The translations under genes and the position numbers were made by a program. The notes under the pieces were generated by a model. That model made no database searches, was not told the DNA's origin, and saw only the letters and a list, made by a program, of their open reading frames with translations. Below are positions 1 through 8,900 of a DNA stretch of 64,000 bases, in pieces (position 1 is the stretch's first letter; each line of letters opens with the position of its first letter). The stretch is taken from assembly GCA_029821755.1 (NCBI GenBank), contig JALGSV010000004.1, positions 1 through 64,000 on the forward strand, read 5' to 3'. This stretch comes from Candidatus Zipacnadum vermilionense. GTDB taxonomy: Bacteria; Armatimonadota; Zipacnadia; Zipacnadales; Zipacnadaceae.

Positions 1-917
1 TCCAGGCCGCCCAGGCCGAGGTGGACACCGCCCTGCTGGACGTCGCCTACCAGGTTCGGGGAGATTATTGGCGGGTTTTGCTCAACCGGGAGATCGTCAA
101 GATCGCGCAGGAGAACCTCCGGGAGCAGCAGGAACGCTTGCGGGTGGACCAGATCAGCCTGGCGGGCGGGAAGATCCCCATGTTCTACGTGCTGCGCGAC
201 AAGGCGGAGCTGGCTGACGCCGAGCAGAGCCTGATCAACGCCCGGCGCGACGTGGGCTTGGCCGTGCTGATGCTGCGCCGGGATATGGGCCTGGACATGA
301 CGCAGGAACTAGTCCTGACCGACGACCTAATGTACGAGGCCGGGGCGCCCGGGGAGGCCGAGGCCCTCACCGCCAAGGCGCTGGGATTGCGCCCGACGGC
401 GCGAGCGGCCCGAGCGCGGGTGGAAGCCGCGGAGCATCAGGTCGAGGCGCGCCGGGCGAGCTACCGTCTCCAAATAGCGGCGACGGGGATGGCTGGCGGA
501 ATGAAGGTTTCCGGAGGGGCTTCCCGCGCCGGCTACACCGCTGGCGTGGTTGCCAGCTTCCCGCTCGCCGACGGCGGATCGCGGGGGGCCGAGGTGGCGG
601 AGGCCCAGGCTCGCGTCCGCAAGGCGCAGGCTGACCGCGTGACTATCGAGTTGGAGATCGGGCGCCAGGTGTACGCCGCGCTGCTCAGCTTCGAGGCGGC
701 CAATCAGAGCGTACGCGCCGCCGAGCAAGCGGTGGCCGTCGCGGAGGAAGACTACCGCATAGCGCAGACACGCTACGAGGCCGGGAAAGCGATCAACCTC
801 GAGCCCATCTCCGCCCTGGCAGTCCTGGTACGCGCGCGCACCAACTACGCGCGGTCCATTTTCGAGCAGCGCGTGGCCCTAGACGCAGTCAACCGCGCTG
901 TCGGTCTCCTCCCCTGA
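1..917 (+). CDS. TolC-family outer membrane efflux protein, 3' part
   Basis: Outer-membrane channel subunit of a tripartite efflux or type I secretion system. The frame is open from the window edge (codons upstream of the GTG at 21 read on in frame), so the N-terminus lies outside the window. About 300 residues are visible. They are mostly long amphipathic helices rich in Ala, Glu, Arg and Gln, with one repeat-like break near the middle (Gly-rich, GGMKVSGGAS) followed by a second helical hairpin, as expected for the second TolC repeat (OEP, PF02321). The helical segment near the end (TRYEAGKAINLEPISAL) matches the usual C-terminal RY.xG...L.xLLDA-type region of the family. Substrate is unknown because no pump partner lies in the window. 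The gene ends with TGA at 915-917. Confidence 0.85.
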   Translation, partial: QAAQAEVDTALLDVAYQVRGDYWRVLLNREIVKIAQENLREQQERLRVDQISLAGGKIPMFYVLRDKAELADAEQSLINARRDVGLAVLMLRRDMGLDMTQELVLTDDLMYEAGAPGEAEALTAKALGLRPTARAARARVEAAEHQVEARRASYRLQIAATGMAGGMKVSGGASRAGYTAGVVASFPLADGGSRGAEVAEAQARVRKAQADRVTIELEIGRQVYAALLSFEAANQSVRAAEQAVAVAEEDYRIAQTRYEAGKAINLEPISALAVLVRARTNYARSIFEQRVALDAVNRAVGLLP

Positions 918-918
918 C

Positions 919-945
919 TGTAGGGCGGGGTTACGCACCCCGTCA
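919..945. repeat. Intergenic palindromic repeat, family A (degenerate copy)
   Basis: It begins GTAGGGCGGGG and folds as GGGGT-tacgc-ACCCC just after the TolC stop. The GTAGGG(G)CGG opening is shared with the copies at 3711 and 13491. Confidence 0.45.
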
Positions 946-1136
946 CCTGCGACCATCCGGAGATCAAGTTGGTGGTGCTGGAGACGGGTGGGCAGTGGTC
1001 GGTAGTCTTCCACAACCCGACCGACAAGCCGCTAGAGGTAGTCCTCACCGGCACGGAAGGCTTCCCCGGTGTGGCCGGCCTGCGCAAGACCGTCAACGTG
1101 CCGGGGAGGTCGTCGGTGACGGTACCGGCGGCGTAG
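924..1136 (+). pseudogene. C-terminal remnant of a lost gene
   Basis: A 70-codon open stretch lies between TAG at 921 and TAG at 1134. It has no convincing start codon or ribosome-binding site. The translation is protein-like: a beta-rich segment with VVLETGGQWSVVFHNPTD, then KPLEVVLTGTEGFPGVAG and a V-P-G-x-S-S-V-T-V-P end. This is the pattern of the last beta-sandwich domain of a secreted protein. It is in the same frame as the TolC gene but separated from it by two stops. I read it as the 3' end of a gene whose body was deleted. The family is unknown, and a chance open frame cannot be fully excluded. Confidence 0.45.
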
Positions 1137-1174
1137 GTGGAGTCGCCTTCCCGTCCCGATTCGTGTATACTAAC

Positions 1175-1211
1175 CCTCGGCTGGGCTCGCGCGTCCGGCC
1201 GAGGCTTTTTC
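1175..1211 (+). terminator. Intrinsic terminator
   Basis: A perfect 7-bp stem CCTCGGC/GCCGAGG (1175-1181 with 1198-1204) is followed by CTTTTTCT. It sits after the 924-1136 remnant and about 30 bases before the DUF362 start. It could close the upstream unit or act as an attenuator in the DUF362 leader. Confidence 0.7.
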
Positions 1212-1238
1212 TGCTATCAAACACTCGGGGGATGTGCC

Positions 1239-2336
1239 ATGACCGACCTTCTCTTCGCTTCCGCCCACGTTGAGCGCCTCGCCGCCGAGGCTGCCCTGCC
1301 CTCCAAGTTCCAGCGCCTGCTCGAGCAGGCCGATCTGGGTTCGCGCCTGGCCGATAAGCGCGTCGCCATCAAGATGCACGTCGGTGGCGGCCTCGGCTAC
1401 ACCACGCTGCACCCCATCTTTGTCCGTGCCGTTGTGGATGCCGTCAAGGCCGCCGGCGGCAAGTCCTTCCTCACCGACGGTTCCTTCTCTAGTGAAGCCG
1501 CGGTTGCCCGCGGCTATACCCCGGAGGTGGTAGGCGCCCGCGTCGTCGGCGCCGGGGGAGAGCACGACCAGTATTTCTACCCTCGGACTACCGAGGTCCC
1601 TGGCCTGCCCGAGATCGAGCTATGCGGCAACATCGTGGATGCCGACGCCCTGATTGTCCTTAACCACGGCAAGGGTCACGGCAACAGCGGCTTCGGCGGC
1701 GCCATCAAGAACATCGCCATGGGTTGCGTCACCTACCGCACTCGCGGTCGCATCCACGCCCTGATGAGCAGCAACTTCCACTGGGACGAGGAGCTCTGCA
1801 CCCACTGCGAACAATGCGTCCAGGGCTGCCCGGTCGGCGCCGTCAGCTTCAGCCCCGAGGGCAAGTTGAGCATCTCCGATCACCACTGCCGCTGGTGCTT
1901 GCACTGTACCTACACTTGCCCCACCCAAGCTCTGACCATGGAAGAGCCCGGCGAGAAGTTTGCGCTCTTCCAGCAGGGCATGGCCGCCGTGGTCAAGGAG
2001 ACCCTGGCCTGCTTCGAGCCGGCGCAGGTCTTCTACCTTACCGCGCTGCTCAGCATCACGCCGCTCTGTGATTGCTGGGGATTTTCGACGCCGGCGCTGG
2101 TGCCGGACGTGGGGATTCTGGGGGGGAATGACATCGTCGCCATGGAGCAGGCCGCCCTCGACCTGATCAAGTGGGAGGACCTCATCCCCAGCGCCGTGCC
2201 CGAGCAGATGTGCCCGCTCGGGGAGGAGGGGCACCTGTTCCAGCGCCTGCACGGCAAGGACCCCTACGAGCAGGTCCGCCAGGCCGAGGCGATGGGACTG
2301 GGGAGTGCGGAGTACGGGCTGGTCGAGGTGAAATAA
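1239..2336 (+). CDS. DUF362 domain protein with two 4Fe-4S clusters
   Basis: A 365-residue iron-sulfur protein of the DUF362 family. The DUF362 core occupies roughly residues 1-185 and contains the typical HGKGHGNSGFGGAIKN stretch. It is followed by a bacterial ferredoxin domain with two complete cysteine sets, CTHCEQCVQGCP and CRWCLHCTYTCP, near residues 187-230. Function is not established for the family; electron transfer or a redox-coupled modification is likely. The open frame extends back to 1137, but ATG 1239 is chosen because a GGGGGA purine tract lies just upstream and the earlier part reads through the terminator hairpin. No signal peptide is seen. The next gene starts 90 bases downstream on the same strand. 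Confidence 0.85.
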   Translation: MTDLLFASAHVERLAAEAALPSKFQRLLEQADLGSRLADKRVAIKMHVGGGLGYTTLHPIFVRAVVDAVKAAGGKSFLTDGSFSSEAAVARGYTPEVVGARVVGAGGEHDQYFYPRTTEVPGLPEIELCGNIVDADALIVLNHGKGHGNSGFGGAIKNIAMGCVTYRTRGRIHALMSSNFHWDEELCTHCEQCVQGCPVGAVSFSPEGKLSISDHHCRWCLHCTYTCPTQALTMEEPGEKFALFQQGMAAVVKETLACFEPAQVFYLTALLSITPLCDCWGFSTPALVPDVGILGGNDIVAMEQAALDLIKWEDLIPSAVPEQMCPLGEEGHLFQRLHGKDPYEQVRQAEAMGLGSAEYGLVEVK

Positions 2337-2426
2337 CGCGGAGGAATGCTCCCCCAAGCAAGAATCCATCTCCTTCCCATGGCAATACTCACCGATTCCC
2401 GCCTCACCTAACAGGAGGAATCCGCC

Positions 2427-3698
2427 ATGCCTAACCAACTCGCCCTGCACGGGGGGCCGAAGACCGCCGAGGGACCCTTCCCGCCCTGGCCCTGGTATAC
2501 CGAAGAGATAATCCAAGCGGCCATGGAGCCGCTGCGCACCGGCCAGATCAACTACTGGACCGGACCTCTGGGGAGGCAGTTCGAGCAGGCCTTCGCCGAC
2601 TGGTGCGGGGTCCAGTACGGCATTTCCACCTCCAACGGCACCAGCGCCTTGCATGTGGCCCTGGCCGGTCTCGGCATCGGCCCCGGCGATGAGGTCATCG
2701 TTCCCTCCTACACCTTCATCGCCAGCAGCTTCTCCGTCTGCCAGGCCGGGGCCGTCCCCGTCTTCGCCGACGTGGAGCCCCACGGCCACACCCTCAGCGC
2801 CGCGGCCATCGAGGCCAAGATCTCCGACCGCACCAAGGCCGTCCTCTGTGTGCATCTGTACGGCGAGATGTGCGACATGGAGGCCATTCTCAGCGTGGCG
2901 CGCGCTCACAACCTGCTGGTGGTGGAGGACTGCGCCCAGGCGCACGGCGGGACGTGTTCCGGGCTCAAGGCGGGGACCCTCGGCGACATTGGCACCTTCT
3001 CCTTCTGCCAATCCAAGCACTTCTCTACGGGCGGCGAGGGCGGTTGCGTCATCACCAACGACGAGGACGTGGCCTGGACCTGCCGCTCTTTCCGTGACCA
3101 CGGCTACGACGTCAAGCAGCGCATGAGCCTGCTGGAGCTGGAGGCGAAGCTGCCCTACATCCACAACATGGTCGGCTTCAACTTCCGCATGACCGAGATG
3201 CAGTCGGCCATCGGCCTCAAGGAGCTGGAGCGGCTGGACCACTGGAACCTCGCCAATCGCCGCCGCAACGGCCACCTGCTCAACGAGCTCCTCGCCGACT
3301 GCCCCGGTATCCTCCGCCTGCCGATTGACACCGAGGCCCGGCACAACGCCTACTGGCTGTACCCGATCATCATGGACATGCCTGCGCTGTCGGTAGACAT
3401 CAAGCAGTTCACCGCCGCGCTCAACGCCGAGGGCATCCCGGCGGGGCCGGTGCAGTGGCCGCAGGCGTATAAGGAGCGGGCGTTCGTGGAGCACAACGGT
3501 TTCGGGAAGCTCAAGTACCCCTTCGAGGACCCGGCGACGCGCCCGGAGGCGGTCAACTACGCTGCCGAGTTCTGCCCCAACGCCGCCCAGGTAGAGAAGG
3601 AGTGCTTCTGGGTCCCGACGCACCCAACCTACGAGCCGGAGCACATGGAGCTAATCGCGAAGGGGATAAGGAAGGTGGCGGAGGCGTACTCGATCTGA
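2427..3698 (+). CDS. DegT/DnrJ/EryC1/StrS family aminotransferase
   Basis: A 423-residue PLP-dependent fold-type I enzyme of the family that usually transaminates keto-sugars. Seen in the sequence: TSNGTSALHVAL near residue 72, the EVIVPSYTFIASS substrate/PLP loop near residue 90, the DCAQAHGG Asp motif, and the Schiff-base lysine in FCQSKHFSTGGEGG near residue 195. Length is typical. Start ATG 2427 has CAGGAGGAA seven bases upstream. It follows the DUF362 gene on the same strand. With the Gfo/Idh/MocA oxidoreductase nearby it could act in amino-sugar metabolism, but the opposite orientation of that gene means they are not one operon. The substrate is an inference. Confidence 0.92.
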   Translation: MPNQLALHGGPKTAEGPFPPWPWYTEEIIQAAMEPLRTGQINYWTGPLGRQFEQAFADWCGVQYGISTSNGTSALHVALAGLGIGPGDEVIVPSYTFIASSFSVCQAGAVPVFADVEPHGHTLSAAAIEAKISDRTKAVLCVHLYGEMCDMEAILSVARAHNLLVVEDCAQAHGGTCSGLKAGTLGDIGTFSFCQSKHFSTGGEGGCVITNDEDVAWTCRSFRDHGYDVKQRMSLLELEAKLPYIHNMVGFNFRMTEMQSAIGLKELERLDHWNLANRRRNGHLLNELLADCPGILRLPIDTEARHNAYWLYPIIMDMPALSVDIKQFTAALNAEGIPAGPVQWPQAYKERAFVEHNGFGKLKYPFEDPATRPEAVNYAAEFCPNAAQVEKECFWVPTHPTYEPEHMELIAKGIRKVAEAYSI

Positions 3699-3710
3699 TG
3701 CCCCGTCTGA

Positions 3711-3738
3711 TGTAGGGGCGGCACTTCAGTGCCGCCCG
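3711..3738. repeat. Intergenic palindromic repeat, family A
   Basis: TGTAGG followed by a perfect 9-bp stem GGGCGGCAC/GTGCCGCCC (3716-3724 with 3729-3737) and a TTCA loop. It lies just after the DegT stop. There is no T-run, so it is a REP-like element rather than a standard terminator. Confidence 0.75.
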
Positions 3739-3852
3739 GTGGTGGTTGGTGCTGTGGAGCGCCGCGAACACAAGGGCCGGAGGAACAGTGGATCCTCTGG
3801 CCCTTCTGCGTGCCCCGCCGGCGCTATGCTTCCCACAAGCTGGCGTGTTGCG

Positions 3853-4689
3853 TCAAGCCTCCGAGCCGGGTTCCTGCCATCGCACTTGGTGATCGAGACT
3901 CCGGGCGAATCCCTCACGCCCGGGGAACAGACTTGCGCTCGAGATGTTCATGTCCCAGAGGTCTTTCATTCCACGCTCGTAGCATAGTTGCGGAAGCACT
4001 ATCTTCAGCACGTGATTGCCCATGTTCTCCTCGATGAAGTTCCTGCGGAGGTTCTCGACGAACGAGCTGTGTAGACTGAGCGGCATCAGGCTGATTCCCT
4101 GCTGCACGTCCATCCGTCTGCTCATCTGCCGGGGCTCGACCGGGACCATCCCACCTGCCATGCGCTCTCCCTGCAGGTACTGGTTGGCGATGGTAGAGAA
4201 CTGAGAGATAGCCTCAGATTCCTCTGCGCACGTCACGCCTAGTAGGTATTTGGCGCGCGCGATCAGCCCTCCCAGGTCGACCATCCAGACGGCCGCGCCA
4301 CTGCGGGCTCCGTGCTCGATTGCGAAGAAGGCCGCGACGTAGAACGACCGTGTGAAGTCTAGGAGCCGCGTCGGCCCTCCGTAGTTCTGAATAAGTGCCA
4401 GCGAGCCAAGTGGGTCCTCGGGGACACTGGGGAAGACGTGGTGGGCTCTCCTGCGGAATTGTTCAAGAACGTGTCGCTCCCGGTCGCTCATCAGAGAAAG
4501 GCAATCAGGCCCACAGGCCCTCTCGATGGTGGTTGTGAGCTCCCAACTGCTGTCGGCTTGGCCGCGGAAGACCACGGAACCTCCGGAGAAGATCATCGGA
4601 ATGGCGCGTGCTCTCTCCCAGGCCTCCTTGATCCCACCCACCTCGACCTCGTCATAATACTTACCGCCGCCATTTGGCGTGGCTTCCAT
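3853..4689 (-). CDS. FRG domain-containing protein
   Basis: A 278-residue protein whose central part matches the FRG domain (PF08867, named for its Phe-Arg-Gly motif): VFRGQADSSWELTTTIER near residue 40, then FRRRAHHVFP and the diagnostic QNYGGPTRLLDFTRSFYVA with AAFFAIEHG. The biochemical activity of FRG proteins is unsettled; several occur in phage-defence loci. The open frame can be extended to a TTG at 4719, but those extra codons lie inside a palindromic repeat. ATG 4689 has GAGGAG six bases upstream and is preferred. Base composition is unlike its neighbours: bases 3961-4080 count as 62 G/C of 120 (52%) against about 65% nearby. This suggests acquisition by transfer. It stands alone, with no partner gene. 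Confidence 0.85.
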   Translation of the reverse strand: MEATPNGGGKYYDEVEVGGIKEAWERARAIPMIFSGGSVVFRGQADSSWELTTTIERACGPDCLSLMSDRERHVLEQFRRRAHHVFPSVPEDPLGSLALIQNYGGPTRLLDFTRSFYVAAFFAIEHGARSGAAVWMVDLGGLIARAKYLLGVTCAEESEAISQFSTIANQYLQGERMAGGMVPVEPRQMSRRMDVQQGISLMPLSLHSSFVENLRRNFIEENMGNHVLKIVLPQLCYERGMKDLWDMNISSASLFPGREGFARSLDHQVRWQEPGSEA

Positions 4690-4705
4690 TTCGTCTCCTC
4701 TCCAC

Positions 4706-4769
4706 TCCCCCTCTCCCAAGCGTGCCCACGCGGGCGTGGGCCGCGCGGGAGAGGGGGCAGGGGGGTGAG
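4706..4769. repeat. Intergenic palindromic repeat, family B
   Basis: Outer arms CCCCCTCTCCC and GGGAGAGGGGG (about 4707-4717 with 4747-4757) enclose an inner GC-rich hairpin. The element continues as CAGGGGGGTGAGG. The same outer arms and tail recur at 13551, and in degraded form at 21497, 45700 and 51201. Confidence 0.75.
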
Positions 4770-4770
4770 G

Positions 4771-5811
4771 TCAGACCTCCACCGCCTTCCCCACCCGCGT
4801 GCTCTCATAGCACGCCGCCATCAGCCGCTGGTTCCATAGGCCCTCTTCGCCGCTGATCATGGGGACTATGCCCTTCTCGATGCACTCGGACATGTGGTCC
4901 ATCTCCGCTGCGTAGAGGGAGACCGGCTCGGGGGTAATCGTCTCGCGGCTGGTGCTACCGCGCTCTTGCTGGGCGGCGTAGTCGCTTTGCGGGGAGCTGA
5001 CCAGGTCCAGGCTCCCCGTCGCCGCCTGGCCAATGGTCCCCGCCGCGAGAATCGCCCCGCCCGACCCGTATATCTCCAGTCGGTTCTCCACTGCGTCGTC
5101 AGGGATGCAGAAGTAGTTGTCCACCACTCCCAGCGTCCCGTTGTCAAAGCGCGCCGTGATCACCGCCGCGTCGTCCACCGCGTAGTCTTGCACCAGGGTG
5201 TCCATCATCGCCGTGACCTCAGTCACGCGAGCGTCGAGGATATACTCCAGCAGGTCCAGGCAGTGGCAGCCCATGTCCATGAAGGCCCCGCCCCCGCCCA
5301 GCTCCTCGTCCTGCCGCCACGCGCCGGGCATGGGCGGATACCAGCAGGACAGTTGCGCGCGGCCCATCACCGGCTGACCGATGCGATCCTCCGCCACCAG
5401 CCGCTTGGCCTCCTGGTGGCAGGCATGGAAGCGCATCATGTACGCCGCCCCCAACAGTACCCCGGCCTGCTTGCACGCTGCCACCATCTCCTCGGCCTGG
5501 GCCACGTTCAGCCCCAGTGGCTTCTCCACCAGCACATGCTTCCCCGCCCGTGCCGCCGCGAGGGCCTCCTCGGCGTGCATATACACCGGCGTGGCGAGGT
5601 ACACGGCCTGCACCTCGGGGTCTTCGAGAATCCCCTGTACGTCGATGTAAGCCCGCGGAATCCCAAACTCCGCCCGCACTTCCTCCACCGGCTGATCCGG
5701 TGGCGCCTGCACCGCCACGATGTGGCTCTTGCGCCCGTGCTTGAAAACTTCCGGAATGGTCCGTCGACGGGCGATCCCGGTAGCGCCGATAACTCCCCAG
5801 GCAATGCTCAT
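4771..5811 (-). CDS. Gfo/Idh/MocA family oxidoreductase
   Basis: A 346-residue NAD(P)-dependent dehydrogenase-like protein acting on sugars or cyclitols. The Rossmann start SIAWGVIGATGIARRR is present from residue 2. The catalytic-lysine motif VEKPLG is near residue 93, followed by the MRFHACHQEAKRL and GGGAFMDMGCHCLDLLEYIL segments typical of the C-terminal alpha/beta domain (GFO_IDH_MocA_C). The open frame reaches 5931, but ATG 5811 has AAGGAGG nine bases upstream and places the dinucleotide fold at the N-terminus, as is usual. It is divergent from the GH116-like gene, so the 167 bases between them probably hold both promoters. Substrate unknown. Confidence 0.92.
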   Translation of the reverse strand: MSIAWGVIGATGIARRRTIPEVFKHGRKSHIVAVQAPPDQPVEEVRAEFGIPRAYIDVQGILEDPEVQAVYLATPVYMHAEEALAAARAGKHVLVEKPLGLNVAQAEEMVAACKQAGVLLGAAYMMRFHACHQEAKRLVAEDRIGQPVMGRAQLSCWYPPMPGAWRQDEELGGGGAFMDMGCHCLDLLEYILDARVTEVTAMMDTLVQDYAVDDAAVITARFDNGTLGVVDNYFCIPDDAVENRLEIYGSGGAILAAGTIGQAATGSLDLVSSPQSDYAAQQERGSTSRETITPEPVSLYAAEMDHMSECIEKGIVPMISGEEGLWNQRLMAACYESTRVGKAVEV

Positions 5812-5978
5812 GATGGGCCTCCTTGGAGCGGTAGTGGCAAGGCAGCATGCGAGGTTTCTCCGGGCATCCGATAATCTCCTCCGCCGCCCGCACCTCACCC
5901 CCTGGCCTCTCTGCCCCCAGAAGGGATTCAACCCTCCACGAAGAACCTGGCGCTATCCCCTCTCCCCGGAGGTCTCCC

Positions 5979-8900
5979 ATGCGGACTCGCTGGCTCCGTC
6001 TCTCCCGCTACCTCCTGGCCGCCGTTCTGCTGGTCGGTCTCGGTGGTCTCGCCGTCATGGGTGCGTCCAACGGCTGGCGCGAGTGCGACTGCGCCGGTGG
6101 CATCTGCGACGGGACCATGCTGGCCCAGGCACCCTCGGTCCCGGCCGCCCCCGCCTCGCCCAACCTTTGGCTGCAGGACCAGCGTGCGATCACCCCACCC
6201 ACCCACCCCAGCCCCAAATGGCTGACCGCCTACCCGGTCGCCACGCCGCGCACCTACCGAGGGGCGAATCTCGAGTACGTGCTGATGCCGCTCGGCGGCA
6301 TCGGGACGGGGACGATCTGGCTCGACGGGCAGGGGCGACTGGCGGTCTGGCAGATCTTCAACAACTACGACGAGCAGCCGCGCCCGGATAGCTTCTTCGC
6401 GATTCGTGGGCAGGTGGCCGGCCAAGCCCCGGTGACCCGCGTCCTCCAGACCGTCGAGCAATCCGGCCTTACCCCCATGCAGTCCCTGGAATACGAGGGC
6501 GGCTATCCCATCGCGCGGCTAAACTTCACCGACCCCGCCCTGCCCGTCAAAACGCGCCTGGAGGCTTTCAACCCGCTCATCCCGACCGATGCGGCCAATT
6601 CGTCCCTTCCCTGCGTGATTTTCCGCATCACCGCGCGGAACGAGGGCGAGCAGCCGGTGGAGATAAAGATACTGGGGGCCTTGCGCAACTTGGTACCCTC
6701 GCCCGCCGCCGCCGGCTATGCCGCGCCGGGTCCGGCGGTAGCTGAGCCGGTCAACGAGCCGGGCGCCCGGGGGGAGTTCCTGCGCCAGCCGGAGGGCCCA
6801 CTTGCCTCTGGTCTCCTGCAAGTGCGCTCGGCCAGCGGACCGCTGGTAACCGGCCCTCGGGTTCTGTGGCTGCAGCCGCTCGGCGACATGGTCGGCGCGA
6901 TCTCCGAGGGCAACCGGCAGACTACCCGCGTCGAGATTCTCGCCCGCTTTGCCCAGGAGGGTGGCAGCGTCGTGATCGCGGGAGTCACCCCCCCACTGCT
7001 CGCCGATCTGGAGGCCGCCCGCCACCAGGAGAACCGCTGGACCGGGATCACCGTCTTCGAGGACTTCGAGAAGCCGACCTACGAGGGCTGGACGGTGAGC
7101 GGCGCGGCCTTCGGTAGGGGTCCCGCGGGCGGCACGCTGGGTGGGCAGCAGCCGGTCAGCGGCTTCCTGGGCAAAAGGTTGGTCAACACCTACCTGAACG
7201 GCGACGGCCCCCAGGGGGAGGCGGTCTCGAAGCCCTTCACCATCGAGAAGCGGTACCTGGGCTTCCTGACCGGTGGCGGCAATCACCCCGGCGAGACCTG
7301 CTTCAACCTGAAGGTGGGCGGCCAGGTCGTCCGCACCGCGACCGGGACAAACAACGAGCGTCTGGTACCCACGACCTGGGACCTGCAGGACCTGCAGGGC
7401 AAGGCCGGCACGCTGGAGATCCTCGACCACAACCCCGGCGGCTGGGGACATGTCAACCTCGACCAGATCGTCTTCAGCGACAAGGAACCGAGTCTGGCCC
7501 TGCGGATCGACAACTCGGTGGAGGCACTGGCTCTGGCCTGGACCTGGCCGCTGGGCGGCGCGACGGAGGTAACCGCTCCCGCGGCCACCAAGGCCCAGCC
7601 GGTCACGCCTGCTCTCCGGCGAGTTCAGATCGACGAGAACTGGGGGCTAGGCAAGTACCTCCAACTGGACCTCGCTGCGGTCAAGGCCGCAGGCCTGGAG
7701 GTCCTCGCCACGGCCCCGGATGGGTCACCGCTTATCCTGCGCGGCATGCTCGGCAAGGCCCATGTCACCCTCGCCCTCGCCGACAACCTCCCCTGGTCCT
7801 GGGCCAACTTGCTCCTGCGCCAGGCCCGAGCCGGTACCCTCCCAGAGGGCGCACGCCTGGTGCCCATCTCCTGGGAAGTCGGCAGCATGGCTCTTACCAG
7901 CCCCGACACGGGCGTGGTCTCGGGGGCGTGGAACGATCCCGCGCTGCTGGCTGCCGGCTTCGCCAAAGACGGCGGCGTACCGCCCGGTGTGGCTGGGGTG
8001 GCCCCGAACAACGCCGCTGTCGTCGCCCCGCTCACCATCCCGCCCGACCAGGAGCGCTCCGCCACCTTCATCATCTCCTGGCATTTCCCCAACGTGGACC
8101 GCCTCGGTGGCCACTCGGGGAACCTCTACACTCGCAAATTCCCCGACGCCCTCGCCGTTGCCCGCTACGCCGGGGCCAACGCCTCCGCCCTGTGGGAGCG
8201 CACGCGGCTGTACCACGACACCATGTACCAGTCCAACCTCCCGCCCGAGTGGCTTGACGCCATCACCTCCCAGTCCTGCATCTGCCGCGGCCCCACTGCC
8301 TGGCAGACTGAGGACGGCTACTTCGGCGGCTTGGAGGGGTCCTACGGTTGTTGCCCGCTCAACTGCACTCACGTGTGGAACTACGCCCAGTCTCACGCCC
8401 GGCTCTTCCCGGAGATCGGTCGGAACATGCGGCGCTCTGACCTGCTGGTTTACATGAAGGACACCGGCGAGACCTCCCACCGCCAGCATCAGTGGAGCGG
8501 CAGCTTCATTGACGGCCAGTGCGCTGCCCTTGAGGGCGCCTACCGCGAGTACCAACTCAGGTCGGACCGGCGGTTCCTCGAGGAGATCTACCCGAGCCTG
8601 AAGAAGGCGACGGACTGGCTGATCGAGCGCATCGACGCCGACCACGACGGCGTCCCCGGCGGCCTCCAGCCCAACACCTACGATTGTAACGTCTCCGGCG
8701 CCAACACCTTCATCGGCTCCCAGTACCTGTCTGCTCTGGCCGCCGCGGAGAAGATGGCCTTGGTGGAGGGGGAAGAGGCGACGGCCGCCGGCTGGCAGGC
8801 GATCCGCGAGGTGGGGATGAAGAACCAGGACCAGCGGCTCTGGAAGGACGAGTTCTACATCCAGATCCCCGACCCCCAGCCGGCTAGCGACTACAACACC

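Noticed and set aside
1161-1172. Possible -10 box (TATACT at 1166) for the DUF362 gene
   Set aside because: No -35 match lies 16-18 bases upstream, and a transcript from here would run straight into the terminator hairpin at 1175.
1620-3644. 674-codon open frame on the minus strand
   Set aside because: It lies antisense to the DUF362 and DegT genes, which have clear motifs and Shine-Dalgarno sites. Its product is Leu/Gly/Val/His-rich low-complexity sequence of the kind GC-rich antisense frames give.
4690-4719. TTG 4719 as the start of the FRG gene
   Set aside because: The extra ten codons are part of a palindromic repeat, and the ATG at 4689 has its own GAGGAG at the right distance.
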